Positions 1 through 7,195 of a stretch of 64,000 bases of DNA are shown here, piece by piece; within the stretch, counting starts at the first letter, position 1; every line of letters begins with the position of its first letter. Both the position numbers and the translations under genes were made by a program. Under the pieces are notes generated by a model. It ran no database searches. It worked only from the letters and a program-made list of their open reading frames with translations, and was not told the origin of the DNA. Source of the stretch: Afipia sp. Root123D2 (GTDB lineage: Bacteria; Pseudomonadota; Alphaproteobacteria; Rhizobiales; Xanthobacteraceae); assembly GCF_001425835.1 (NCBI RefSeq), contig NZ_LMDP01000003.1, positions 256,001 to 320,000 on the forward strand. The letters are read 5' to 3'.

Positions 1-313
1 ACCGAACCACATTCTTCTCCGGCGCCGTGACAGCTACAGTGCCGTCCGGCACACGGACGATGAATGACGTCCCCGGCAACGACGGCGACTTGAACGACAC
101 CGTCGTGCTGCGGTCCTGGATCGGAACGCCGGCACGATCGGACTTGGTGTCGCGATTGACAATCGAGACCACACGCACCGCCGGCGACGGAGTCGCATCA
201 CTCACTTTTATCAATATCCGCTGACTATTTCCTGATGCGCCTGCCAGATGGACAGCGCCAAAGGCAAAGGTCGCGAGTGCGGCAACCAGTACTCCGGAAG
301 CGACGCGGGACAT
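1..313 (-). CDS. Exported protein of unknown function (3' end outside window)
   Basis: The reading frame is open from an ATG at 313 down to the window edge, 104 codons with no stop, so the C-terminus is missing. The first ~25 residues form a signal peptide (short basic start, then a hydrophobic Val/Leu/Ala/Phe run) ending near LAGASG, so export is likely. The rest is rich in Val, Thr, Ser and Pro with no family motif I recognise. A purine-rich ribosome site (gagggtgaaaag) lies directly before the ATG. A perfect EcfG-type promoter match lies at 359-383, which suggests membership of the general stress regulon together with the adjacent phyR-nepR-ecfG genes. Function unknown. Confidence 0.6.
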   Translation of the reverse strand, partial: MSRVASGVLVAALATFAFGAVHLAGASGNSQRILIKVSDATPSPAVRVVSIVNRDTKSDRAGVPIQDRSTTVSFKSPSLPGTSFIVRVPDGTVAVTAPEKNVVR

Positions 314-358
314 CTTTTCACCCTCACCCGTTGCACCGCAAAACAGTGCCGGCGATAC

Positions 359-383
359 AACGTGAGGTGTCGAGCTTCGTTCC
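359..383 (-). promoter_or_regulatory. EcfG (ECF15) sigma factor promoter
   Basis: On the minus strand the sequence reads GGAAC, 16 bases, CGTT. This matches the alphaproteobacterial EcfG consensus GGAAC-N16/17-CGTT exactly. It lies 45 bases upstream of the exported protein gene ending at 313, a normal leader distance. The ecfG gene itself is 1.5 kb away. Motif and spacing are seen; activity is inferred. Confidence 0.65.
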
Positions 384-501
384 TGCCCGAGGCAGTCACG
401 CTGGTACGAATAATTTTCAAGATTTCGGGAACGTTTTCTGCGGCTCCGGAGTCAATTCAACAGCCGGTCAATCCCCCTGCCCCTAACCGACCGGTGACAT
501 G

Positions 502-540
502 GGGTGCAGCCGTGGTGATGCCGGCTGCACCCTATTTTTT
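502..540 (+). terminator. Intrinsic terminator with no upstream gene
   Basis: A perfect 10-bp stem (502-511 with 523-532) is followed by tattttttt on the plus strand. The T-run is only on the plus-strand side, so it terminates rightward transcription, although no rightward gene precedes it. It may end a small RNA. Confidence 0.55.
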
Positions 541-588
541 TATTGATCGCATCAGCCGCGCGGCAATCGCTCGCCCTTTTCGGGCACG

Positions 589-618
589 AAAAAGCCCGGG
601 CTCGAACCCGGGCTTTTT
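589..618. terminator. Bidirectional terminator after phyR
   Basis: A 12-bp perfect stem (589-600 with 607-618) with loop ctcgaa carries five A on one side and five T on the other, so it can act in both directions. It starts 20 bases past the phyR stop and most likely ends the leftward phyR transcript. Confidence 0.8.
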
Positions 619-637
619 ACTGGCGGACATGCCGACG

Positions 638-1441
638 TCAGGATGCCGCAGCTCTCTGATTACGATTGCGTGAGTTGCGCTGAAAGAACAGCGCCTGACT
701 TGCCACTGCCGACACCATCGCCGGCTGGAACGGTTTCGAGATCAGGAATGCCGGCTCCGGCCGCTCGCCGGTCAGGAAGCGTTCGGGGTAGGCGGTGATG
801 AACACCACCGGAACCTCGAAGGTCCGCAGCAACTCATTGACCGCATCGAGTCCGGAGCTGCCATCGGCGAGCTGAATGTCGGCAAGGATAAGTCCCGGCT
901 TCTTGGTGTTCGCCAGCGCAATGGCGTCCGAATGGGTCCGCGCCACGCCGATGACGTTATGGCCGAGATTCTTGACCAGGCTCTCCAGATCCATCGCGAT
1001 GAAGGTCTCATCTTCGATAATGAGAACATCGGTCGCGATCTCGGCGGCAAGTTCGCGGCCCGCTGTATCGGTCAGGGTCCGGATTTCCGCGACGTCGGAG
1101 GCAAGGATGAATGCGACTTCCTCCTCGGAGAAACCTTCCAGCGACAGCAGCAGGAAAGCCTGGCGCGCGAGCGGCGTGATATTCGACAGCCGCCGCTCGG
1201 AAGCCGCCTGCGGCACAGGCTCACCGCCCTCATTAAGCGCGACGGAATTCCATATCTGCGTGAAAAGCCGGAAAAGACCGGCCCGTGCGCCCAGGCGCTC
1301 ATCAAGCAGCGACTGATCCTGCAACAATGCCTCGAGCATTGCGGCCACATAGGCATCGCCAGACGTCTGGTTTCCCGTCAAGGCGCGAGCGTAACGGCGC
1401 AGCAGCGGCAGATGTTCAGCAACGAGCTGAGAACGGGACAT
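638..1441 (-). CDS. phyR: General stress response regulator PhyR
   Basis: PhyR is the anti-anti-sigma factor of the alphaproteobacterial general stress response. When phosphorylated, its sigma-like domain binds NepR and frees EcfG. The 267-residue protein has the expected order: an EcfG-like but non-DNA-binding domain (about residues 1-130) and a receiver domain (about 138-255). The receiver shows the acidic pocket IIEDE, phosphoacceptor Asp188 in LILADIQL, the ITAY segment and Lys236 in ISKPF. The start at 1441 is chosen because GGAGGGGG precedes this ATG; a longer reading from 1456 would bury that site. It is divergent from nepR-ecfG, the usual arrangement. No perfect EcfG motif was found upstream of phyR. 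Confidence 0.95.
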   Translation of the reverse strand: MSRSQLVAEHLPLLRRYARALTGNQTSGDAYVAAMLEALLQDQSLLDERLGARAGLFRLFTQIWNSVALNEGGEPVPQAASERRLSNITPLARQAFLLLSLEGFSEEEVAFILASDVAEIRTLTDTAGRELAAEIATDVLIIEDETFIAMDLESLVKNLGHNVIGVARTHSDAIALANTKKPGLILADIQLADGSSGLDAVNELLRTFEVPVVFITAYPERFLTGERPEPAFLISKPFQPAMVSAVASQALFFQRNSRNRNQRAAAS

Positions 1442-1583
1442 ACCCCCTCCAATCAATTGTCATGTGATACATAGGATCGATCCCGGCCCCAAAGTCCCTG
1501 TACGCCCAAATCAAGGTAGGAAGCAGGCTTCCGGGTTCCTTCCAACTAATTACTCCTGAACCGTTGAAAAGTTCCCTGAGTTC

Positions 1584-1608
1584 GGAACCTTTGCCTCGGA
1601 CAGGGATT
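1584..1608 (+). promoter_or_regulatory. Weak EcfG-like promoter candidate for nepR-ecfG
   Basis: GGAAC is followed after exactly 16 bases by GATT instead of CGTT, about 95 bases upstream of nepR. The -35 part is perfect and the -10 part half matches. Autoregulation of nepR-ecfG by EcfG is common in this group, but the match alone is weak. Confidence 0.3.
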
Positions 1609-1703
1609 ACATCTAGCACGGGAGCAGGCCAGCGAGGTCTGAAAGAGCAAAAAACCACAATCTTTCTCGTAATTTAGCTCTTGGGGAAAGCACGGATCGG
1701 ATC

Positions 1704-1925
1704 ATGACAGACTCAAAGCCTCCGACCTCCAAACCTGCCGGAACAGGCAAGCAAGGCGGTCTGAATGCAGAAATTCAGTCCCGGATCGGCCATCAGCTGC
1801 GGGCCATGTACGACGATGTTGTCAGGCAGGGCGTGCCTGATCGTTTTGCCGAGCTCATCCGTCAACTGGATGGGCCGGAAGCCGCAGCGCCCGGGGCAAT
1901 TCCGAAAAATGACGGGAGGGACTAA
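1704..1925 (+). CDS. nepR: Anti-sigma factor NepR
   Basis: NepR holds the ECF sigma factor EcfG inactive and is itself titrated by phosphorylated PhyR. The 73-residue protein has the family core at about residues 24-56: an amphipathic helix with IGHQLRAMYDDVV, then PDRFAELIRQL, the pair of helices that grip sigma. The N- and C-terminal tails are polar and probably disordered, as in other NepR proteins. It lies between divergent phyR and ecfG and its stop overlaps the ecfG start (TAATG at 1923-1927), so the two are translationally coupled, fitting the need for balanced sigma and anti-sigma levels. Confidence 0.93.
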   Translation: MTDSKPPTSKPAGTGKQGGLNAEIQSRIGHQLRAMYDDVVRQGVPDRFAELIRQLDGPEAAAPGAIPKNDGRD

Positions 1926-2473
1926 TGCCTCTCACAGATTCTCTTCGCGACGATATCCTCGCGGCTGTGCCGAGTCTGCGTGCGTTTGCAATTTCCCTGA
2001 GCGGGAAAAGCGACCGTGCCGACGATCTGGTTCAGGAAACCTTGGTGCGGGCGCTCGCCAACATCGACTCCTTCCAGCCGGGATCCAATCTGCCGGCGTG
2101 GTTGTTCACGATCCTGCGCAACCTGTTCCGGTCTGATTACAGGAAGCGGCGGCGTGAGGTGGAGGATGCCGATGGCAGCTACTCCAAAACGCTCAAGTCG
2201 CAGCCGGCGCAGAATTCGCATCTCGAATTCGAAGAATTCCGCGTGGCTCTCGAGAAGCTGCCGCAGGATCAGCGTGAAGCACTCATCCTTGTCGGCGCGT
2301 CGGGCTTTTCATACGAAGACGCCGCCGCGATCTGCGGCTGCGCAGTGGGGACGATCAAGAGCCGGGTCAATCGCGCCCGCTCGAAATTGAGCGCCCTCCT
2401 CTATGTCGACGGCGCGGAAGACTTCGGGCCGGACACGACAGTTCGCGCCGTGATCGGCGGAAGCGGCAACTAA
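1925..2473 (+). CDS. ecfG: ECF sigma factor EcfG
   Basis: This is the general stress sigma factor (ECF15 group), 182 residues. Region 2 covers about residues 12-80, with the conserved DDLVQETLVRAL and PAWLFTILRNLF segments. Region 4 covers about 105-160, with LPQDQREALILV and a helix-turn-helix GFSYEDAAAICGCAVGTIKS. It directs RNA polymerase to GGAAC-N16/17-CGTT promoters and is released when PhyR captures NepR. It is coupled to nepR by a one-base overlap. A strong terminator follows at 2506. Confidence 0.95.
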   Translation: MPLTDSLRDDILAAVPSLRAFAISLSGKSDRADDLVQETLVRALANIDSFQPGSNLPAWLFTILRNLFRSDYRKRRREVEDADGSYSKTLKSQPAQNSHLEFEEFRVALEKLPQDQREALILVGASGFSYEDAAAICGCAVGTIKSRVNRARSKLSALLYVDGAEDFGPDTTVRAVIGGSGN

Positions 2474-2505
2474 GCCGCCCTTCAACGAACCACGACATCA
2501 ACGGG

Positions 2506-2536
2506 CAAGGGCGGCCACGCTGGATGGCCGCCCTTG
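2506..2536 (+). terminator. Terminator hairpin after ecfG
   Basis: A perfect 12-bp stem pairs 2506-2517 with 2525-2536 around a 7-base loop, 32 bases after the ecfG stop. Only a short T-containing tail follows, so it may work as terminator or as 3' end stabiliser. Confidence 0.65.
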
Positions 2537-2553
2537 TCATCGTTTCAATTCGT

Positions 2554-2637
2554 CTAGTTCAAGCCGCCAAAGGCCCAGATCAGCAACAGGATCGGGATCG
2601 GCACACCCAGCAGCCACAACAACAGATAACGTCCCAT
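2554..2637 (-). CDS. Tiny hydrophobic protein (27 residues)
   Basis: An ATG at 2637 opens 27 codons ending with TAG at 2554. The product starts MGRYLLLWLLGVPIPILLL and is almost entirely one membrane helix with a Pro-Ile-Pro kink, ending WAFGGLN. I do not recognise a named family. The composition is too hydrophobic and ordered for random sequence. It stands between ecfG and the HWE kinase. A GGAAC-N16-GATT sequence at 2678-2702 could be an EcfG-type promoter. The ribosome site is poor (agagaaactc). It is probably a small inner membrane peptide, perhaps stress-induced. Confidence 0.5.
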   Translation of the reverse strand: MGRYLLLWLLGVPIPILLLIWAFGGLN

Positions 2638-2677
2638 GATGAGTTTCTCTGATACAACGAAGTTTCGGTCATAGGGA

Positions 2678-2702
2678 AATCATCACTGCGGGCATCCGTT
2701 CC
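2678..2702 (-). promoter_or_regulatory. Weak EcfG-like promoter candidate
   Basis: On the minus strand GGAAC is followed after 16 bases by GATT, the same -10 variant at the same spacing as before nepR. It lies about 40 bases upstream of the 27-residue hydrophobic gene. Support is only motif and position. Confidence 0.25.
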
Positions 2703-2729
2703 CGGTCGGATTACTACGACGACACGGAC

Positions 2730-4433
2730 TCAACGCTTGCGCGGAGGAGCGGCCAGACGCTCGGTTCGACCCTTTTCGTTCTCGTCGACCACCGTGATCA
2801 TCGGCGCAGTGAGTTCGTAGACATAGCTCACATCGGTGAAATACCGCTTCGATGTGCCGCCGAGCGCTTCGGGCGCGACGCGGTCGAGTAGCACGATGCC
2901 GAATTCCCCGTCGGGACGGCGAGTGGCCGCGCTGGTGTTGAACTCCTCCCAGCGAAAATCGAAAACCGCATCGTTGCCTTCGCCGGCGACCGTCCACCGG
3001 GCGAGGATATGCGGATGCTTGCCGACCAGAGAGAGCCCCTCGTCCGAATGGGAGGCCAGTTCGAAAAAGAGGAGTGACAGGCTTTGCGCGGCGCGGGCAC
3101 TGACTGTGATATCCGGCCCTTCGACGACGATCCGCTCGGCATTGGGAATAGCCCGTGACTCGAACAAGCCTTTCAGCTTGACGCCCTGCCACTGGCTTTC
3201 ACTTAACAGCGTCACGACGTTCGACATCGCGTGAATCCGGCCGATGAGGAGATCGCGCGCGACATCGGCGTCAACACCATGGCGCAACGTGCGGGTTACG
3301 ATCGACTGGATCACCGCAAGAATGTTCTTCACCCGGTGATTTAGCTCGTCGATGACCGCAGTCAACCGCCGCTCGAAACCAATCCGGGTCTGGATTTCGC
3401 GGCTGAGCCGCACATTGTTGTAGGACACGTAGCCAAACAGCCCGCACATGATAGTGGTCAACGCCAGGCCGACAATCGCGACAATGATCGCAAGGTCGCG
3501 CGCATGCGTCGCAGAATCCTTCCGGGCATAGTAGTTCAGGGTCCAGTCGCGGCCGCCAAACGACAGCTTTCTCGATAATGGCGGGGTTTCGCTGGCCGGC
3601 TTGGCCGATACCGACGTCACCTCTCCGTCGCCATTAACCTTCAGCTCGCTATCGCTGACGCGAGGGTCCTGCAGAGCCACCGAGAACACCGACAGATCGT
3701 CGTTCGGCAGCATGAGGGATGCGACGCGATACGAAATGGTAATGAAGCCGATGACATCGCCATCCTCCTTCGCGACCGGCGCGGCAAGAGCGATTCCGAG
3801 AGGGCCGCCAGGATGCAGCAGGACGAGCGGATCGGACGCAACTGGCTTGCGCTCCTTCATCGCTTCGGCCAGCATCGGGCCAATCACCGGATGCGTGTCG
3901 AAGATGCGGCCGGGAAATCCCTTGGTATCCACATTCTGCGGCTCGACATCCATCAGCACGTCGACAGGATTGTTGTTGGACATCGGCTTGAGCGGGGTAT
4001 CGTCGTAGTTGCGCAGCACCGGATTGGAAAATCCGGCACTTCTCAGTCCTGCTTCGGCAGCGGGAAATGCCGACGGCGGCAGACGGGCGATCCAGCCTGC
4101 GACCACGAAATCCGTCCGAAATGCATAAATCGAGGATCGCAACGGCTGCAGCGCATTCGCGGCCGATTCCTGCGACGGACGGAAAACCCCCACGGCGACC
4201 CGCGCGAGGAGTTCGCGCTGACTGAGGCGCTCCTGGATCAGACTAGCATGAGTATCGACTGCACGCGCAAAGGCGGTCCGATCGATGGACACGTCCTGCT
4301 CATAAACACGGAACGCGGCGAGACCGGAAACCGCGATCCCGATAAGCGCGAGCAATCCGATGAAAAAACCGACCCGAAGCACGCTATGACTCGAATATCG
4401 AACATTGATGAAAATAACGCCCCATGCACGCAA
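2730..4433 (-). CDS. CHASE-domain HWE-family sensor histidine kinase
   Basis: The 567-residue membrane sensor probably feeds the PhyR pathway. Order: transmembrane helix near 18-41, a large periplasmic CHASE-type domain (about 45-310), a second helix near 313-337, then an HWE/HisKA_2 dimerisation domain with ELNHRVKN (His366 is the phospho-site) and a C-terminal ATPase domain with the RWEE motif. The N-box is damaged: where the family has HELATNAxKYG, this protein reads FELASHSDEG, so the key Asn is replaced (His462). ATP binding or kinase activity may be lost, leaving a phosphatase or regulatory role. The start is uncertain: the longest frame begins with TTG at 4433, without a clear ribosome site. 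Adjacency to phyR supports the stress-response link. Confidence 0.8.
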   Translation of the reverse strand: MRAWGVIFINVRYSSHSVLRVGFFIGLLALIGIAVSGLAAFRVYEQDVSIDRTAFARAVDTHASLIQERLSQRELLARVAVGVFRPSQESAANALQPLRSSIYAFRTDFVVAGWIARLPPSAFPAAEAGLRSAGFSNPVLRNYDDTPLKPMSNNNPVDVLMDVEPQNVDTKGFPGRIFDTHPVIGPMLAEAMKERKPVASDPLVLLHPGGPLGIALAAPVAKEDGDVIGFITISYRVASLMLPNDDLSVFSVALQDPRVSDSELKVNGDGEVTSVSAKPASETPPLSRKLSFGGRDWTLNYYARKDSATHARDLAIIVAIVGLALTTIMCGLFGYVSYNNVRLSREIQTRIGFERRLTAVIDELNHRVKNILAVIQSIVTRTLRHGVDADVARDLLIGRIHAMSNVVTLLSESQWQGVKLKGLFESRAIPNAERIVVEGPDITVSARAAQSLSLLFFELASHSDEGLSLVGKHPHILARWTVAGEGNDAVFDFRWEEFNTSAATRRPDGEFGIVLLDRVAPEALGGTSKRYFTDVSYVYELTAPMITVVDENEKGRTERLAAPPRKR

Positions 4434-4546
4434 TGGATTTGCGAGGGGCGCGTGGCGCGGATGCGGATACTGAACGACAGCTCATCGATGCACAAGCATG
4501 GGAAACCGGTCCACCCATCCCTCCTCTGTTCCGGACCCAGAGGAAG

Positions 4547-4804
4547 CTAATGACGGACTAGCGAATTGGTTCCGCATGCACGCCAATTCCGGCCTCGCTC
4601 CGGCGAGGCAACCCGACACACCGGCCGCTGATGAAGCGTCGACCGAGCCGCGGCTGAATGGTTAACGCTCACCGGCATCCGGGCGGCGAACGAATGGGCC
4701 GTGGCCGCCATCAACGCCATGACCACGACGACAAATGCAACCAGGATGACGATCAGGAACAAACTGCTGCGATCTTTCGACCATTTCGAAAATATATCCT
4801 TCAT
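4547..4804 (-). CDS. Small single-pass membrane protein, unknown
   Basis: An 85-residue frame starts at ATG 4804 with AGG six bases upstream. The N-terminus is charged (MKDIFSKWSKDR), then comes a strong Val/Leu/Ile helix at about residues 14-36. The C-terminal half is Arg/Ser-rich and undistinguished. No family is recognised. It lies just upstream of the HWE kinase in the same direction (113-base gap), so the two may be cotranscribed. A GGAAC-N16-GGTT sequence lies 9 bases upstream of the ATG. Coding status is likely but not certain, because the second half could be fortuitous. Confidence 0.45.
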   Translation of the reverse strand: MKDIFSKWSKDRSSLFLIVILVAFVVVVMALMAATAHSFAARMPVSVNHSAAARSTLHQRPVCRVASPERGRNWRACGTNSLVRH

Positions 4805-4812
4805 CGGGACCT

Positions 4813-4837
4813 AACCCGGCCGGGCGCGTGTCGTTCC
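4813..4837 (-). promoter_or_regulatory. EcfG-like promoter candidate
   Basis: The minus strand reads GGAAC, 16 bases, GGTT, one mismatch from the EcfG consensus. It lies directly before the small membrane protein gene; with such a close -10 the start of translation would be nearly leaderless. Confidence 0.3.
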
Positions 4838-4901
4838 GATTGGCGGCGAGATATAGCCATGCCGAATGAGAACTAGACGAAGGTCTTAGACGGCACCCTG
4901 A

Positions 4902-5525
4902 CTAGCGTTCCGATGTCAGGCCGCCTTTGGTCTCGATGAAACCGACGATACGGTCCAGCCCGTCGCTTTTCTTGAGATTGGTCATAACGAAAGGGCGCTC
5001 TCCGCGCATCCGCCGGACGTCGGTATCCATCTTCTCGAGCGAGGCGCCGACATGGGGGGCAAGGTCGATCTTGTTGATCACCAGCAGATCGGAACGCGTG
5101 ATGCCCGGCCCGCCCTTTGACGGGATCTTGTCACCGGCGGCCACATCGATGACATAGATCGTGAGATCAGCCAGTTCCGGCGAGAACGTCGCGGCAAGAT
5201 TATCGCCGCCGGATTCGATCAGGATGAGATCGAGGGCGGGAAATTTCGCGCGCATGTCCGCCACTGCGGCGAGGTTCATCGACGCGTCTTCGCGGATCGC
5301 CGTATGCGGACAACCGCCGGTTTCAACTCCGGCGATGCGATCCGGCGTGAGCGATCCTGACCGCACCAGGAATTCCGCGTCCCATTTGGTGTAGATATCG
5401 TTGGTGATGGCGGCGATATCGTAGCGCTCTCGCATCGCCTTGCACAACAGATCCATCAGAGCGGTCTTGCCTGATCCGACGGGACCGCCGATGCCAACAC
5501 GAAGGGGGCCATTGAAGCGCGACAT
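4902..5525 (-). CDS. ureG: Urease accessory GTPase UreG
   Basis: UreG is the SIMIBI-class GTPase whose GTP hydrolysis drives nickel delivery to apo-urease in the UreDFG complex. The 207-residue protein is full length. It shows the P-loop GGPVGSGKT (13-21), the metal-binding Cys-Pro-His of [11 protein letters not shown], the ESGGDN switch region and the NKIDL guanine-specificity motif. It is the last gene of the long leftward urt-ure run, 48 bases after ureF. No clear terminator is seen after it. Confidence 0.97.
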   Translation of the reverse strand: MSRFNGPLRVGIGGPVGSGKTALMDLLCKAMRERYDIAAITNDIYTKWDAEFLVRSGSLTPDRIAGVETGGCPHTAIREDASMNLAAVADMRAKFPALDLILIESGGDNLAATFSPELADLTIYVIDVAAGDKIPSKGGPGITRSDLLVINKIDLAPHVGASLEKMDTDVRRMRGERPFVMTNLKKSDGLDRIVGFIETKGGLTSER

Positions 5526-5573
5526 GTCAGCCTTTCATTCGATTTGAATCAAAGTATCGCCGGCTGTGAATAC

Positions 5574-6296
5574 TCATGACCGGAACAATCGTGTGTATTG
5601 GGTTTCGTGGCGCATGCTCGCCAGATCTGCGCGGAAGGTGGCGCTGCCGAGATCGTCGAGTGTCGCCGCGAGCGCCCGCGTGGCAGTGGCAGCCACGACA
5701 GGTTCCAGCGCGGCCAGCGCGCGCTGGCTGTCGGTCTGCCCCAGCGGCACCAGCCGCACGCCGGCCGAAATCCAGTTCGACGTCAGCGCATGAAGAAAGC
5801 CATGCAGTGTCGATGCCAATGGAACACCGTGGCCAGCCGCCAGTACGCCAACCGCCAGCGGATAGACCACCGGCGATTGACATGTCGCCAGCAGATCGAG
5901 CGCCTCGCACGGCCATGCTGCCCGCGCGATATCGAGAAAGGCGCGTCCCTGCGCCGTCGTCTCGAGTTGCCGTTCCCGCGACGGCACAAAAGCCGCGGCA
6001 AGTTCCGCGATGTCGTTCAGCGATGTCGCGTCACCTGCCGCCGCCGCGCGATAACCGTGAGCGAGAAAAACGCCATCGCAAAATCCCGGCCCGTCGAGCA
6101 TCGCCGCAAGCCAGTCCTGTAGCGTCACCACATCCCTGATGTCGCCGGCCTCGACAGCCCATTCGATTCCGCTCGAATAGGAGAAAGCCCCGACGGGAAA
6201 TGCCGGCGAAAGCCAGGTCATCAACCGGTAGAGGGCGGCGGCTTCGTCCGCCACTACGAGTTTCGATGCCAAGTCGGGCTCAGGTCTTGTGGTCAT
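5574..6296 (-). CDS. ureF: Urease accessory protein UreF
   Basis: UreF is the cytoplasmic, all-helical partner that recruits UreG to the UreD-urease complex and gates its GTPase. The 240-residue protein has the family signature [20 protein letters not shown] near the N-terminus and a conserved C-terminal region that ends in an Arg-rich segment (RLFRS). The start is ATG 6296, inside the His-rich end of ureE (17-base overlap). A longer in-frame reading upstream is only the antisense-like Thr/Ile run produced by the ureE histidine codons and is rejected. Confidence 0.95.
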   Translation of the reverse strand: MTTRPEPDLASKLVVADEAAALYRLMTWLSPAFPVGAFSYSSGIEWAVEAGDIRDVVTLQDWLAAMLDGPGFCDGVFLAHGYRAAAAGDATSLNDIAELAAAFVPSRERQLETTAQGRAFLDIARAAWPCEALDLLATCQSPVVYPLAVGVLAAGHGVPLASTLHGFLHALTSNWISAGVRLVPLGQTDSQRALAALEPVVAATATRALAATLDDLGSATFRADLASMRHETQYTRLFRS

Positions 6297-6846
6297 GAGC
6301 ATGGGCGTGCCCGTGATCGTGGTGGTGACCATGATCGCCGTGATCGTGATGGTCATGACCGTGATGATCGTGACCGTGCGGCGCATGCCCCGCTACGGCG
6401 TGACCTGCCGCATAGGCGCCACCCTCCGGATCGAATGGCGCTTCGATCTCGATGACGCGCGCTCCGAGCCCGCGCACCATCTCCTCGATCACGTGGTCGC
6501 GACGAATCCGCAGACCCTTGCCGACAATCTGGGTCGGCAGATGGCGGTTACCGAGATGCCAGGCGATCCGAACCAGATGCGACGGATCAGTACCACGAAT
6601 TTCAATCAACGGCTCGGGCGCCGAGACAACCTCGACCACCCGCCCATCATCGAGCGACAGCGCATCGCCACCCCGCAACGCAATCGCTTCCTCAAGATCA
6701 AGCAGAAACGCCAGACCGCGCGTACCCGTCATCACCATACGGCGGCGGTGACGGTCGTCGAAATCGAGCACGACGCTATCGGCAGTGACACCGGTCCAGT
6801 GCCCCGCCGGAATAACCTTCGTGGCGCGCGGCTGGCTTGCGCTCAT
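6280..6846 (-). CDS. ureE: Urease nickel metallochaperone UreE
   Basis: UreE delivers nickel to the UreDFG-urease complex. The 188-residue protein has an N-terminal peptide-binding domain (about 1-75) and a metal-binding domain (about 76-145), including the conserved GNRHLP segment with its His. Residues 154-188 form a tail with 18 histidines among Asp and Gly, a nickel storage/buffering tail seen in some UreE proteins. It overlaps ureF by 17 bases and follows the ABM-domain gene by 10 bases. Confidence 0.95.
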   Translation of the reverse strand: MSASQPRATKVIPAGHWTGVTADSVVLDFDDRHRRRMVMTGTRGLAFLLDLEEAIALRGGDALSLDDGRVVEVVSAPEPLIEIRGTDPSHLVRIAWHLGNRHLPTQIVGKGLRIRRDHVIEEMVRGLGARVIEIEAPFDPEGGAYAAGHAVAGHAPHGHDHHGHDHHDHGDHGHHHDHGHAHAHDHKT

Positions 6847-6856
6847 GCGGTTTGCC

Positions 6857-7156
6857 TCACCGGACGTTGACCTTTTCAGGCGTGATGACTTCGATTTTCG
6901 GCGGCGCGGCCATGCACTTCACCGCCACGCGCCCGAACGTCTTCATGTGTTCGGCCTTGCGGTGCGGCTCGAGCGCCTCGGCATTTTCCCACTGCTCGAC
7001 GAACACCAGCTTGGCGGGATCAGTCACGCTCTCATGCAGGTCGTACGCAATGTTGCCGGCTTCCTTGCGGGTGGCCGCGATGCAGTCCTTCGCCGCGGCG
7101 ATGAGTTCGGCGCGGGCTTCGGGCTTCACGGTGAGCGTGGCGACGACATAGATCAT
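6857..7156 (-). CDS. ABM-domain (antibiotic biosynthesis monooxygenase-like) protein
   Basis: The 99-residue protein has a dimeric ferredoxin-like ABM fold signature: a strand start [15 protein letters not shown], a helix, then [20 protein letters not shown] and HMKTFG. Such proteins are small cytoplasmic quinol or heme-related monooxygenases or of unknown use. The start at 7156 follows GGAGG at the right distance; a reading from 7171 would include that ribosome site. It lies between ureC and ureE with gaps of 39 and 10 bases, so it is transcribed with urease. No known role in urea metabolism. Confidence 0.85.
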   Translation of the reverse strand: MIYVVATLTVKPEARAELIAAAKDCIAATRKEAGNIAYDLHESVTDPAKLVFVEQWENAEALEPHRKAEHMKTFGRVAVKCMAAPPKIEVITPEKVNVR

Positions 7157-7195
7157 GAATTCCTCCGGCATTGGTTTCCCTGAAGTGCCGGGACC

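Larger units (their letters stand above)
314..637. other. Intergenic region with promoter, orphan terminator and phyR terminator
   Basis: No convincing gene is seen. The stretch holds the EcfG-type promoter (359-383, minus), a plus-strand hairpin with a T-run (502-540) that has no plus-strand gene in front of it, and a symmetric hairpin (589-618) just after phyR. The orphan terminator leaves room for a short plus-strand RNA between about 390 and 540, but no clear promoter for it was found. Confidence 0.4.

Noticed and set aside
1442..1583. EcfG promoter for phyR
   Set aside because: GGAAC occurs on the minus strand at 1535-1539 and 1571-1575, but no CGTT-like -10 lies 16-17 bases downstream.
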